A stretch of DNA of 64,000 bases from Hofstenia miamia (taxonomy: Eukaryota > Xenacoelomorpha > Acoela): NCBI GenBank assembly GCA_004352715.1, contig SCFE01000056.1, positions 1,636,863 to 1,700,862 on the forward strand, read 5' to 3'. This document shows, in pieces, positions 32,711-45,200 of this stretch; position 1 is the stretch's first letter; each line of letters begins with the position of its first letter. The translations under genes were made by a program, and so were the position numbers. The notes below the pieces were generated by a model, which worked only from the letters and a program-made list of their open reading frames with translations, was not told the origin of the DNA and made no database searches.

Positions 32711-34478
32711 GCTCGATGCTTGTTTTGCTACTCTCACGATATTTACCTTCAGTTTTCAGGGTAGTAGCCACGAATGCATACATTGCAATAGCTTTTTAAA
32801 ATAGATTTTACATAGTATTATCTTAATCTATCACACATAAAAAGACGTATTAACTGAATCAATTGATATTTCTAATACATTTAACTATCAATTTAATGGT
32901 TTAGGCAAATTTCAGGGACCTATATTTTTTTCTTCCTGAAAGAATATGATTCGACCCAATACTTTTTCGTTTAAATCGTATAAATAAGTTAAGAAAGTTT
33001 TGGGTCATATTTATTACTAGTCCTTTAAGCCTGGTCATTATTCATTGCATAAAAGTAAAACACTTTCAATTCATAAAAAATTGCCATGTGTCAATTCCCC
33101 TTCCATTATAAAGAGGATGGAATACTGAAATATTGCAACTATTACCTTGTGTCAACTGTTTTACGCCATTTTGAACACATTAGTAGTCACCATTCTGCTA
33201 ATTCAATTTTTGCTAGTAGTTAGGATTTTTTAATGACCATTTCACTTCGAATTCATTTCTTTTGCAAATGAAAAGTGGAGATATTATCTAAATTTGTCTT
33301 CATTGGATGAGTAGGTTTATCTAAAGCATTTGATTCCATCGATAATTATGTTAGCTTATAAACTAAAGTGTGTAATGTTCGATTCTAAGATCCTGTGAAA
33401 TTTGAAGCCTATAAAATTCAAGTCTTTCAAAAAATCTAAGAAATCTAACCCTAGACCTAATCATAACTTTAATCTTAATTCTATTCACCAATTTTTCTAA
33501 AGGCCATCTATTCCTAACACAAAAAACATAACTATTAGATTTACAAAATATACACCAAATTCATTTTTTGAGACATCTAAGCCCTTAACCCAAGCTACAG
33601 GTGACAGGTATCCTTTAGAATTACTCACGTTCTCGAACAGGCCTCACATCTTTGGCCCTGTTAAGAAATGCTAACAATAAGTAAGCTTAAATATACATGT
33701 ATAAATATTTTTGCAATTTGATAATAGGAGTGATTGACAGTTGCTCTTACTTCATGTCGCTATCTTTTCACAGATTTATCTCTGTAGCTGACAGATGCCT
33801 TAGGGTGAACCAGCTTCTTTTACTTGGACTTCTTTTGCGGTAGGGTCAAAGGAGGAATAAAAAATTTTGTGTACGTCTGAGGTCATATGACAGGGGCACT
33901 AATCCTAATTTAAAAAAATGGAATTTAGTAAAATGTTATTTGAGTGTTCGATTGCAAAATCAAGAATTAATCAAGTTTTTTGTAATTGGAGTAGAACATA
34001 AAAATGAATCCCACAAAGTTTTACTTTAGGTTCATTATTTTTTTTCCTTATCTATCAATGATGTACATTGAGCCGCAAACATCAAACATCCACTGCGACA
34101 CAGCATTATGCTGACAATACATTGATATTTGCACATGATAAAGAATTAGAGAAGTCGTTAAGTAGCTTAGAAAAAAAAATTTCTTTCAACTGCAAATTTA
34201 TGTTAATAAGCATACTCTAAAAATAAATTCCAAAGAACAGGTTTCATTCTCCTTTTCGAAAGCACAATTTGTTTTATACCTTATGTTTTACAGGGACCAA
34301 TTTTGTTAATATCAAAATCTTAAGCATGTTGTGTCAATAATCGACAACAAATAATGCTATTCAAATCACATACGTATTATAATACGAAAAATTCTTAGCC
34401 ACAAAAATGAAAGTAATGTTAGTTAACTCCTCTCGTACTTAATCAAAATTATATATTGCTACATCTCATTTGATAATA
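32711..34478. other. No feature seen
   Basis: AT-rich sequence. No gene, RNA or repeat is supported. Confidence 0.5.
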
Positions 34479-35061
34479 CAGGGTGTTTCAAAAGTTTTAG
34501 TACAATATATTTGTAATTATTTATTATATGAAAGTGAATAAGAAGCTTACAAAGCAATTGAAAACAAACTTAGAATATTACTCGAAAACATTTCCCCTTT
34601 ATTCGTGACACAGATGCACCCTCTTCTCGAAATCTCTCAAGGTATCTCGATACATTCGCAAAGGAATTCCGTTGATTTTCTCTTCAATTGCTGACCTCAA
34701 GGAATGCAAAGTTTCGTAGCGTCTATTGTTTACAAAAACCAAGGATTTGAGATAAGGCCAATACTGATGGTGCACTTCGTCTGTACTTCTCTTCAAACTT
34801 TCGTTGAATTTTTCAACGGAATTTTCGTAGGCAAGAGCCCAGGCGCCTCACATGATTTGCTCTTCGAGCGAATACATTGTCAATGATTACGTGATGAAAA
34901 TTAACTCGTAAACTTTCAGTAACAGTATTCAAAATTTTTAAAGAATTTTAAACTATTTGAATAGCTATCGAACATCTAATTTTCTAATTACATGATTTAA
35001 CACCGGTTTAGTTCATAAAACGTGAACAAGAATCTTGTACTAAAACTTTTGAAACACCCGG
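34479..35061 (-). mobile_element. Internally deleted mariner-like element
   Basis: Terminal inverted repeats beginning C(A/C)GGGTGTTTCAAAAGTTTT at both ends are flanked by TA (34477-34478 and 35062-35063). Length is 583 bp. The minus strand encodes a 65-codon frame (34796-34599) with YLKSLVFVNNRRYETLHSLR and ending RDFEKRVHLCHE, the C-terminus of a mariner-like transposase. Just upstream a short N-terminal-like piece MYSLEEQIM, a stop, then NSVEKF fits the usual start of this group. The catalytic core is deleted, so it is a non-autonomous derivative. Confidence 0.8.
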
Positions 35062-35454
35062 TATAAATAATTTATTAGTAACCAAAATGGATTAGGAAAT
35101 TCATTGGACAGCAAAATTCTGTTACGTAAGTACCTTGCAAAAAAATTTTAACCAAATAATTCTCACAATATTGCATATATTTTATAAAGTAAATTGCATT
35201 AATATAATTTCTTACCCAGCAAGCACCCTACAAAAATTCTAAATTTATTAATAAGAAATTTAAAAAGCATTTCTTTAAATAAATCGTATAGACAATCGAA
35301 TTAAAATTGAAATTATCACGTTAAAAATACATTCCTCAAATTGTAAATCTATCGTGGAAAAGCGTTCAATTCTTTACAAAATATTTTTAGTTTGAAACAA
35401 ACTGGATGGACTCATACACAGATTGCATCTCAAAAAACAAATGTATTAATTTGG

Positions 35455-35461
<7 letters not shown>

Positions 35462-35486
<25 letters not shown>
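35462..35486. repeat. (TA)n microsatellite
   Basis: About 12 TA units. Confidence 0.9.
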
Positions 35487-35645
35487 CATACAAAAAACTG
35501 AAAAATGAAAAACCAATGCAAGTTATGCAAAGAATTTATGTATAGAAAATACCAAAATTGCGATTTGCCAGAAATATAGTCATAATCGTTTGAAATTTGC
35601 TCTATTAAATATCAGCTCTTTGCATCGCCATGTACAATTTTCTAG

Positions 35646-35742
35646 ATATAAATAAATAAATAAATATATATATATATATGTATACATATATATATGTATA
35701 TGTATATATATTTATATATATGTTTATATATGTATATATAAA
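35646..35742. repeat. Impure (AT)n and (AAAT)n microsatellite
   Basis: aataaataaataaat followed by interrupted TA and TATG units. Confidence 0.85.
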
Positions 35743-37536
35743 AATTTCAGTGAATTTGTGAAACTTCTATTTCAATTAAAAATTTTATCAAACAACTAAT
35801 TTTGAGGAATTGGGGTTGAGTTTAGGGTTAAGGTTTACTTTGGATTCTGAAGAAAATCTAAACGTTGAAATTATCGTTAATTAAACATTTAAAACAAATA
35901 TTTAAGCAAATATTTTCAACGCATTTTAGAAAATAACATAATTGCTTGAAGTTAATCTGGAAATTAGCTTCATTAATGATTTGAAAACGACAGAATTATG
36001 GGAAAGTCTTTATACTAGCTTTTATAATGGACTTGTCAAAATTCTGATATTTTCGAATTTTAAAGAACTTTTAAAATATTTTTCAAATGCGTATAAATAC
36101 GTGTTATGTTTAGCATATAAAATAAAGAGAATCCGTATTTAATAGTAAAACATAACTTGATAATTGCAAATTGATATTATTAACTTCTGCAAGTGAAAGT
36201 GTGGCACATTTGTTTAAAGAAGTCATAACTGGCAAACTTATCATTCGACAGAGTTCTAACATTAAATATCCTCTTTTTGCCAACTTCTCACGTTTTTTAA
36301 CTGATTTAAAATAGCATCTAAAAACAAGGTAAACCATTCATTAGCAAATGTGATTCAAATAAAAAATTTTATATTTACAAATATTTCCAGGCATTAAATT
36401 CCCTTAACATGGAAAATTTAATTTCCACTTCAGCCTTTGCTGGGTAACATTTTCACAACATTGTTGATTCGATTTTGTCATCAGTTTCTCAAAAATAAAT
36501 AACACTTGCAAATCACTGACCGTTTGCTATATGCATCGTCAAGGTCGTACGTCACACAAAATGAACATGAAGTACATAATGACTAAATCACACTGTTGAG
36601 TTAAAACTGAAATTTGACCAAAAATGGACTATATTAAGATAAAATATTCTTTATTCAGACAAATATTGACAATTAGAATTTATCTGAATAGCGACAAAAA
36701 TGTACAAACACGCATCCTACTATTGACACAAGTTTGACAACAAATGTCAAACAGGTTTGACAAATAGTTGGAAACTGAAGATATATATTATATGCTATTA
36801 ATGGATTTGTGTGCCGAGCAATTACATAATTTGGAGTGACGCCCTCTTATTGGTAAAGTTTTTGTCAATATAAATGTTCTTATCACCCTTAAATTTACCT
36901 TTGTTACTCTTTTAAACATTGTAAAATCTAAATTTTATACAAACGTTTGGGAGTTGCGTTTAATCGGATCTAGTGACGTAAATATAAGATAAGATCTTTT
37001 TCTTTAATGGTTATTTTAGATTTGGATATATTAATTTGCTTTTGAGGTAGGTGCGCTTAAATGTTTAAGGGTTATATAATATTTATGAGTAAAAAATTTA
37101 ATCTTTTAATCTGCAAAGGTAATAAATTATCAAAATAAGAAGTAAAAATCGTTGACAATTAGAAAACTAAAGAAACATTTAAATTTTTTAACTCTTAAGC
37201 AGTGGATATACATTTGGTAGATCATGGATATGATTTAAATTCCATAACAGTGTCTATGCTAAAACAAGCTAATAAACAATTATTCATAGCTGTATGTTCC
37301 TTTTAGTATTTATTGTTAATAATCAGAATTTCTAAAATTACAAATCTTTAAACACTGATTTTAATTAATGAAAAGACAGAATTAAATGCTTGCTCAGATA
37401 ACTTATAAGAAACACCTTAACCTAAACTAATGAAATAACTGTTTACAAAAATGGTTGAATAATTCATGAGAAATAAATTTTATTGTAACTTTAAAACAAC
37501 CTTCAGACAGAGCTTATCTTGTTTAGCAGATACAAG

Positions 37537-38267
37537 ATGCAATCGATCCAATCGTGCCACAAAACCGTCATTATATTTCTTAATAGCCATCATCGCAATT
37601 ATTTAGGAATCTTGACAGTGATAAACCTTTAAGTAATTAATGCAAAAAATCGAATGCTCACTGGATTTACTTAGATGATCTTTTTCTCTAAAATCTATAG
37701 TGTAGTGATGTATATGTTGACAAATTTATTCGAATTTTTCAAGCGCAAAGATTTTCCAGTAAGTTTGTTAATGGGAGCCAATTCTTTCCAAAACAGCCTT
37801 GTACTATTACTTATATTGACACTCTTAATCGAGATAAAAAAATTTTCGCAAAAATTGGCATTAACAATTGCATTCTTTCTACTAATAACACACCATGGCT
37901 TGTTATGACATATAGAAAAACCATTTGGTTTTCTATTTAATTTGTCCATACTCAGATCAATAACTGCAATTGCATTAATTGTTTTAGCCTACAGAAAATC
38001 AAAAACAATGAACCGAAATTCTTTTGAATTTAATTTGCTTCAAATTGCTACAGTTATCCTTGTATACAATCTCTTTCGAACTTCAATCATTTTGTTTAAG
38101 ACTATATACCGTATATTTTTTACATGCTCGGCTTTACCGGCCCGTGTTATTTTCTAATATTGTTTAAGACGATGACTTCCTTCGAATGAATATGTGATTC
38201 GATAATCATGTATATTCTTTTAATTAGAAAATTAAATAGCACAGAAAACTGCACCGTAATTGTGTAA
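37537..38267 (+). pseudogene. 7TM family pseudogene
   Basis: Aligns along its whole length with the genes at 6457 and 55882. Recognisable pieces are NRMLTGFT, LMGANSFQNSLVLLL, TLLIEIKKF, TITHHG-like LLITHHGLL, SITAIALIVLAYRKSKTMN, FEFNLLQIATVILVYNLFRT and the end LLIRKLNS with a stop at 38265-38267. Several frameshifts and stops lie between them, and the ELEKSIFYKKVFREDWQY part is largely deleted. The upstream acceptor-like site (37513-37526) is kept. It lies about 0.8 kb beyond the 3-prime end of ccdc83 on the opposite strand. Confidence 0.85.
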
Positions 38268-39044
38268 AATATACAATTTAATGCAAATAAAATTAACTGA
38301 TTTGCTTGCTATATATATTATTATTCCAAGGAAATTAAACTGTGACCCGAATAGAAAAGGGATGATAAAAATTATAAATTGCTATTTCAAGAAATACATA
38401 TTTCTCAGAAACTTAACAAAAATGGACAATGGAAACATGTAGCTTAAATCAATTGCACCTTTGTATTGGTAACTGAGGAAGAATATTAAATATTACAAAA
38501 TTCAATAAATATATTTTTGAAGTAATTTGTCACTTTAGTTTAGAAAGCAATAGAGAAAAATGGGTAGGAATTTCACAAATTGCTTACTATTACAGCGAAT
38601 GTCATATATTTTAAAAACAGTGTGTTGAAAAAAATATTTACATTTTAACATTTTACATTGGTATAATATGCACCTCTAAAATTCAAAGTATGTTTAAATT
38701 TCACTGCGTAGATTTTGTTAAAAGTTTATGAGATACCCAACTTTGGTATTAAAAACTGAAAAATTAAGAAATTTATTTTTGGTAAGAATCATAAAATGGG
38801 TGTAAACTGGTCCGAATTAATATTAATTTAAATGGGCCAGCCCAGGTTTGGGTCTAATTTTTTGGGGTAAAAATTGCTTGATGCTCTTATTGAAGTTAAA
38901 AAACAGATAGAAGTATATATCTGAAATATATAATATGCCTCAAAATTCATCCAGGAAACTATATTTTGATAAAATTCTATTAATTTATAATATTTACAGT
39001 GCATTTACAAACATTTACATTTGTACAAAAGCTGGCAAGCGAGT
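38268..39044. other. ccdc83 3-prime flank
   Basis: AT-rich sequence between the 7TM pseudogene and the ccdc83 stop codon. Part of it should be the ccdc83 3-prime UTR (minus strand). No other gene. Confidence 0.5.
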
Positions 39045-39212
39045 CTACGACACTAGGTTACTTAAATCTGAATGGCTAACTGGCCAGCTGTCGGGATTAA
39101 ATTGCTTATGTTCAATCTCTTCTTCGGTATAAGGAGTAGGCTCAATTATCTTCATCTGTTTCCCACAAACATGCAGTAATTTGATTTCAACAGGCCCAAG
39201 CTTCAAATAATT
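39045..39212 (-). CDS. ccdc83: ccdc83 terminal exon
   Basis: 168 nt. Acceptor gtttttag, stop TAG at 39047-39045. Reads NYLKLGPVEIKLLHVCGK, then KIIEPTPYTEEEIEHKQF, and ends SNLVS. The LGP block is the conserved C-terminal signature. Confidence 0.85.
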   Translation of the reverse strand, partial: NYLKLGPVEIKLLHVCGKQMKIIEPTPYTEEEIEHKQFNPDSWPVSHSDLSNLVS

Positions 39213-42200
39213 CTAAAAACTTAATTTTATAATGGCAGTGCTATACTTAGTTATTTAACTGCAAAAAGTTCTTCACAAAACGGTTACAAGGTAAAAATTA
39301 CCTTAACAAACACGTGTTTCGTCAGATAGAACAGGGTTTGAGAGTAATAATATGTAACTAAAATAATTATCGAAAAAAGATAGCTACCGATTTCAACATA
39401 AATGATTTCAAAATATAAATGACCTGATTATTTAAAATTCTGCATTTTAATCCCTTGGAACCAGAGTTAATAATTTTTTAACGCAAAAACCCTTAAAAAC
39501 TAAAGTTGGCAAAATATTTCGTTATTTCCACAATTTGTAAAAAAAATTCAAACGCAAAAAATTGGTCTATTCACCAATAATGACTGCGTACCAATATGAC
39601 TAAAAAAGCGCTTTACATTTGCTGTCCATAGAAACACTTTGTGCACTTACACTCAAACTTTTAAAAACAATTAAATAGTGATATTTTGTTTTTAGTTATC
39701 GTAAGTGATTACTAACCAAGTTACTGTCTATCCTGCTTAAGAGATTGGACAGTTTGAATTCACTTTTGAATTTTGATGTAAGCAAAAATGATCCCATTTC
39801 TTAAACATCAGATTTTCGGGCTCTGAAGTAGAGAAATTTTACATCAGACGTTTTCCAAATAACTTTCACATAGTGAATGTTTGCTCTCAGAATGTAAATA
39901 CCACAACCATAACATTTTGCTTTGACAAGAACAATGATTGTGAAACAGGTTATAATTCCCCCCTGCTCTCAAACATAATTAATTTACAGCAGAATAGAAT
40001 TGTAAATGTATTTTGAGAATGTTTTTTACATTACCCAAAATGTGTAAATGCCTTCTAAATTTTTAGTTACAAATTTCCTAAACAATATTTTTAAAAAAAG
40101 TTAAAAGTGTATTGGAATCAGGAAGCCATATTGAAATTGTGCTAGACAAATGCGTCTGATCGTTGTGAAATTCGACGATTACCGGTTGTCTCTACTGCTG
40201 AAATACTTGCCTGGACTTACCTAACGGACTGTTCAGAACAGTGCTACATATTGCTTTTGAAGTTCTGCAAATACTAATATTAGTAGGCTGTGCCATGATC
40301 CAGGTCAGTTTTAAAATGTAATGAAGGCTTCTGTGAAATTATACTAACAAATGAACGCACAGAAAAAGGTAAAAAAAATACATCTGCAGCAGAGTTAAAA
40401 AAATTAACAAGCCTTCTCCTAGTAGAAAAGTTTTGGTATGTATTTTTGACAAAAGCATTTCGCTAGCCTTTTGCAAACTTACAGCAAGATAAACATAATC
40501 CAATATTTGGTTTGGAAATATTCACAAAATACTATTACTTTATTATACCCAATGCCGAATCTAATACACTTGGCTCCTCTTGTCTATTGGGACTCCAAAT
40601 TTGTAAATCAGTGTTTGGCTCGTCTTTGTATGCCCCTAAAACAATTTTATGTGCGTGGGACAGTGTGGTGCAATTTGAAACGCACAATAAACACTTACGA
40701 GTAATTCAATTTGGTGATTAAGACTTGTGTGAACAAATACTAAAGCTTTGATGTTGAAAATATGAATTAAATAAATATCGAAGGAATTCTAAACTGCATA
40801 TCTTTAAACCAATTTGCTTTTGTACTCTTTTAACCAATATTAAACTGTGCAATAATAAAACTGGAATAATCTCTTTCCGATCCAAAAATGATGGATGGAT
40901 TGATTGAATCTAATCCCGACACCTATTATTAGTGGACACAATTTTAGAAAACATAATAAAAATATACGAATAATTTTACAAATATTTAATTGCGACAATA
41001 TCGAAATTTAACATAAAACTTACATCAATGTTTTCATTTTCCAGGCTGAAACGATTTTCAAACAAATTGTCAGCGAGACCATCTCCGGCGTTAATGGTTT
41101 CTTCCTCTTCTAAATAATTAACCGAAATATATTTTGTCAATAGCCAATGGCGTATTTTACAGAATATTTATGCTATTGCATTTTAAATTTCTATACATAC
41201 AATATTTTTTCATTGATTTCTCAAAGATGATCGTAATGGATAATTCCAAAGACTTAGTTTTAAGAATTCAGTAAGATAAAGGAAAAGTTTATCAGAAAAA
41301 ATGGCCAATGAAAGTGGGTGATTTAAGAATTATGCAGTCTTTAATATTAAGGTGGAAAACAAACATTATATCAAAGCCAAGATGCATAGAACCTTCATAT
41401 ACTGCTCACAAAAAACTTGAACAAACGAACATAATTAAGACATCCTTTAAAACAATAACTATACATTTCCCAAATAAAAGTCAATATACAATTTCTTAAG
41501 GCCTGTATTAACTAAAAGATTTAATCGGCTCGATTAAATCGTGTAGTTAAGACGCAGCTCCAACTTTGTCACCCGATTTTGTCAGGAATTTGTTGCAATG
41601 CAAAACTTGTTCCGTCTTAACTATACACGATTTAATCGGCCCGACTTTTTAAATGTACACATTAAAATATATAACTGATACTGAATTTAATCTCAACATT
41701 TTTTTATTGTTTTTTTAAATACCATCATTGGTGTAGCAAGGGAAGAACAAGAACATGCATGAGTTATTTAATGTGTAAATTTTTAGCTTTGTTTATATAT
41801 CTGTGTTTGNAACAAAACTGGAATAATCTCTTTCCGATCCAAAAATGATGGATGGATTGATTGAATCTAATCCCGACACCTATTATTAGTGGACACAATT
41901 TTAGAAAACATAATAAAAATATACGAATAATTTTACAAATATTTAATTGCGACAATATCGAAATTTAACATAAAACTTACATCAATGTTTTCATTTTCCA
42001 GGCTGAAACGATTTTCAAACAAATTGTCAGCGAGACCATCTCCGGCGTTAATGGTTTCTTCCTCTTCTAAATAATTAACCGAAATATATTTTGTCAATAG
42101 CCAATGGCGTATTTTACAGAATATTTATGCTATTGCATTTTAAATTTCTATACATACAATATTTTTTCATTGATTTCTCAAAGATGATCGTAATGGATAA

Positions 42201-45200
42201 TTCCAAAGACTTAGTTTTAAGAATTCAGTAAGATAAAGGAAAAGTTTATCAGAAAAAATGGCCAATGAAAGTGGGTGATTTAAGAATTATGCAGTCTTTA
42301 ATATTAAGGTGGAAAACAAACATTATATCAAAGCCAAGATGCATAGAACCTTCATATACTGCTCACAAAAAACTTGAACAAACGAACATAATTAAGACAT
42401 CCTTTAAAACAATAACTATACATTTCCCAAATAAAAGTCAATATACAATTTCTTAAGGCCTGTATTAACTAAAAGATTTAATCGGCTCGATTAAATCGTG
42501 TAGTTAAGACGCAGCTCCAACTTTGTCACCCGATTTTGTCAGGAATTTGTTGCAATGCAAAACTTGTTCCGTCTTAACTATACACGATTTAATCGGCCCG
42601 ACTTTTTAAATGTACACATTAAAATATATAACTGATACTGAATTTAATCTCAACATTTTTTTATTGTTTTTTTAAATACCATCATTGGTGTAGCAAGGGA
42701 AGAACAAGAACATGCATGAGTTATTTAATGTGTAAATTTTTAGCTTTGTTTATATATCTGTGTTTGTCTTGTTGCGTTTACTACCATTTTTGTGATAATG
42801 TGTTTAGAACACCCAACAAAAAAGTTGGGTGAATGGAATAAATTTCCGTCTTAAAACTACACGATTTTATCGGCCGATTAAGTCGGGCCGATTAAATCGT
42901 GTAGTTAAGACGGAGCAAGTTTACATTCCACAAAATCCTGACAAAGTTGGGTGAAAAATTTGGAGCTGCGTCTTACCTACACGATTTAATCGAACCGATT
43001 AAGTCGGACCGATTAAATTGTGTAGTTAAGACGGAGCAAGTTTACATTCCACAAAATCCTGACAAAGTTGGGTGAAAAATTTGGAGCTGCGTCTTACCTA
43101 CACGATTTAATCGAACCGATTAAGTCGGACCGATTAAATTGTGTAGTTAAGACGGAGCAAGTTTACATTCCACAAAATCCTGACAAAGTTGGGTGAAAAA
43201 TTTGGAGCTGCGTCTTACCTACACGATTTAATCGAACCGATTAAGTCGGACCGATTAAATTGTGTAGTTAAGACGGAGCAAGTTTACATTCCACAAAATC
43301 CTGACAAAGTTGGGTGAAAAATTTGGAGCTGCGTCTTAACTACACGATTTAATCGGGCCGATTAAATCGTGTAGTTAAGACATGCCTTTAAGAAATTAAA
43401 ACAGCAAAAACCGAAATGTAGTCTTGAAATTTATTCCTCAAATGTTATGGAGAATGAAGAGTCATACATACAAATTCTTGTGGTCAAATAAAACGAAACG
43501 TTTAAAAATGAATTGACACGCAATCCATGGATTAACGATAATCTTGATCAAAATGATTCATTTCACCAAATTCATTGCAAAATTGGATTCAAATCGTTCG
43601 CAGGCAAACGTTTCATATTAAAAAATTCGCCAAAAATAATGCACCATATTGGGTGACAACTACTCCAATTTATCACGTGGGCTGGAATTTGTAAATTAAA
43701 ACTGGTGAATTTCCCACTTTTCGTAAAAGAACAGACATTATTCCATTGCCAAAGTCCAGTGCAGCAAGTAAATTAGATGATGTTCGTGACCGACTATTTG
43801 AGAAACTCTGCATAAATTTTTTATTACTGTGTGCATTAAGAATGGAGAAGAATTTCGATTTGCTTGCAAAAGTAAAATGAGTACTATTGGTTGTTTTTTG
43901 TACTGCAGGATGCCATTTTCTCTAATGTTGATCCACTGATGTTTCATTGATTTCATTTGATAAACTAATCGAGAAGCAACTGGCCTATACTATCATAATT
44001 TATAAACTCATTATATATTTTCAAATTGCTCTATAACTTTTGCACAGAAAGATACCAGCGATTAATATGGCAAGACACTGCACTTCAATAACAAAATATA
44101 AATGTGAGGTGGTCGATGGTAAACTAAAATCACAGCTTGACGATTTGCTTTTGGCATGAATAATTTTGAGGTCCTTTATCAAACATTAGCCACTCAATTT
44201 AAGTCCTTATTTGTTTCATTCCCCATTACACTTCTATTTAACAAAAGTTTGAACTGCATTCAGCAATCGAAAAGAGCAATTAAATATACTTATTCAACAT
44301 ATTATGTACATGTATTGTAGTTAGACGAGCATTTGTTTCGTTTAACATTACTTAGACTAATTGTTCATGAAATGTACATTTAAATAATTTATATTCGTTT
44401 CAGAAATGAGTGTTGTGTACCCAAAGCAATTCAAATGTTAAGAAAAAAGGATATCCACCACCAAAAACAGATCTTTTCAAGCCGATGAATTTTTATAGTT
44501 ATTGATCAATGATAAGCTTGTTTTCACTCGATCATATTTCGGTGTTAATCTAATCCCTTGGATTGGATTGGACACAGCCAACAGTTGTAAACGTATGTAT
44601 CACATTTTATGTGATATTCCTAAGATTAATGAAGGAAGAATCTTTGCACCTGACCTCAATGTAAAATTATTTATGAATGAAAATACCGTTCCTCTTCCTT
44701 TTTTTGATTAAGAAGCATGGTATTGCAAAATCTCCAAGAAATCACAATTTACCCAAGCTTGCAACTATCTTCAAAATAAGCTAGAAGACAATAATGCAAT
44801 AATCCATGATCTTTCTAAGAAACTTTATAATACAAAGTTAAAGTTGAAATAACCCGATTTGCTCTATTAATTTATTTCACATCTTCATCTGCGTATGAAG
44901 TGATTCATCAATATGCTCCTCTCCACAATTCGCGATTCTACACAGATTATTCTCAGGTAGGACTAACTTGCAAAACTTTAATAATGAACAATGAACTAAT
45001 CTTAATACAGATTGTGTGATTTCGCTTGATGAAATGTATTTGCAAACGGAATTGAGATACAATAAACATAATCTAACAAGTTGATAAAGACTTAAATTTG
45101 TATGATAGCATTTACTGCATTATGGTTACGACCTTAAAGACTGGAGACGATTTTAGTTCAAGTGTATTATCTGACAAATGCGAATCTCTTTTTGTTGAAT

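Larger units (their letters stand above)
35062..37536. other. No gene; AT microsatellites
   Basis: Very AT-rich. It contains a TA run at 35462-35486 and an impure TA/TATG stretch at 35646-35742. No supported coding sequence. Confidence 0.6.

Noticed and set aside
34704-34886. Plus-strand ORF of 60 codons
   Set aside because: Antisense to the mariner-like transposase remains.
38935-39132. Plus-strand ORF of 65 codons
   Set aside because: Antisense shadow of the ccdc83 terminal exon.
41308-41499. 63-codon plus-strand ORF, present twice (also 42265-42456)
   Set aside because: The two copies are the doubled contig overlap, so their identity is not evidence of conservation; no domain or splice support.
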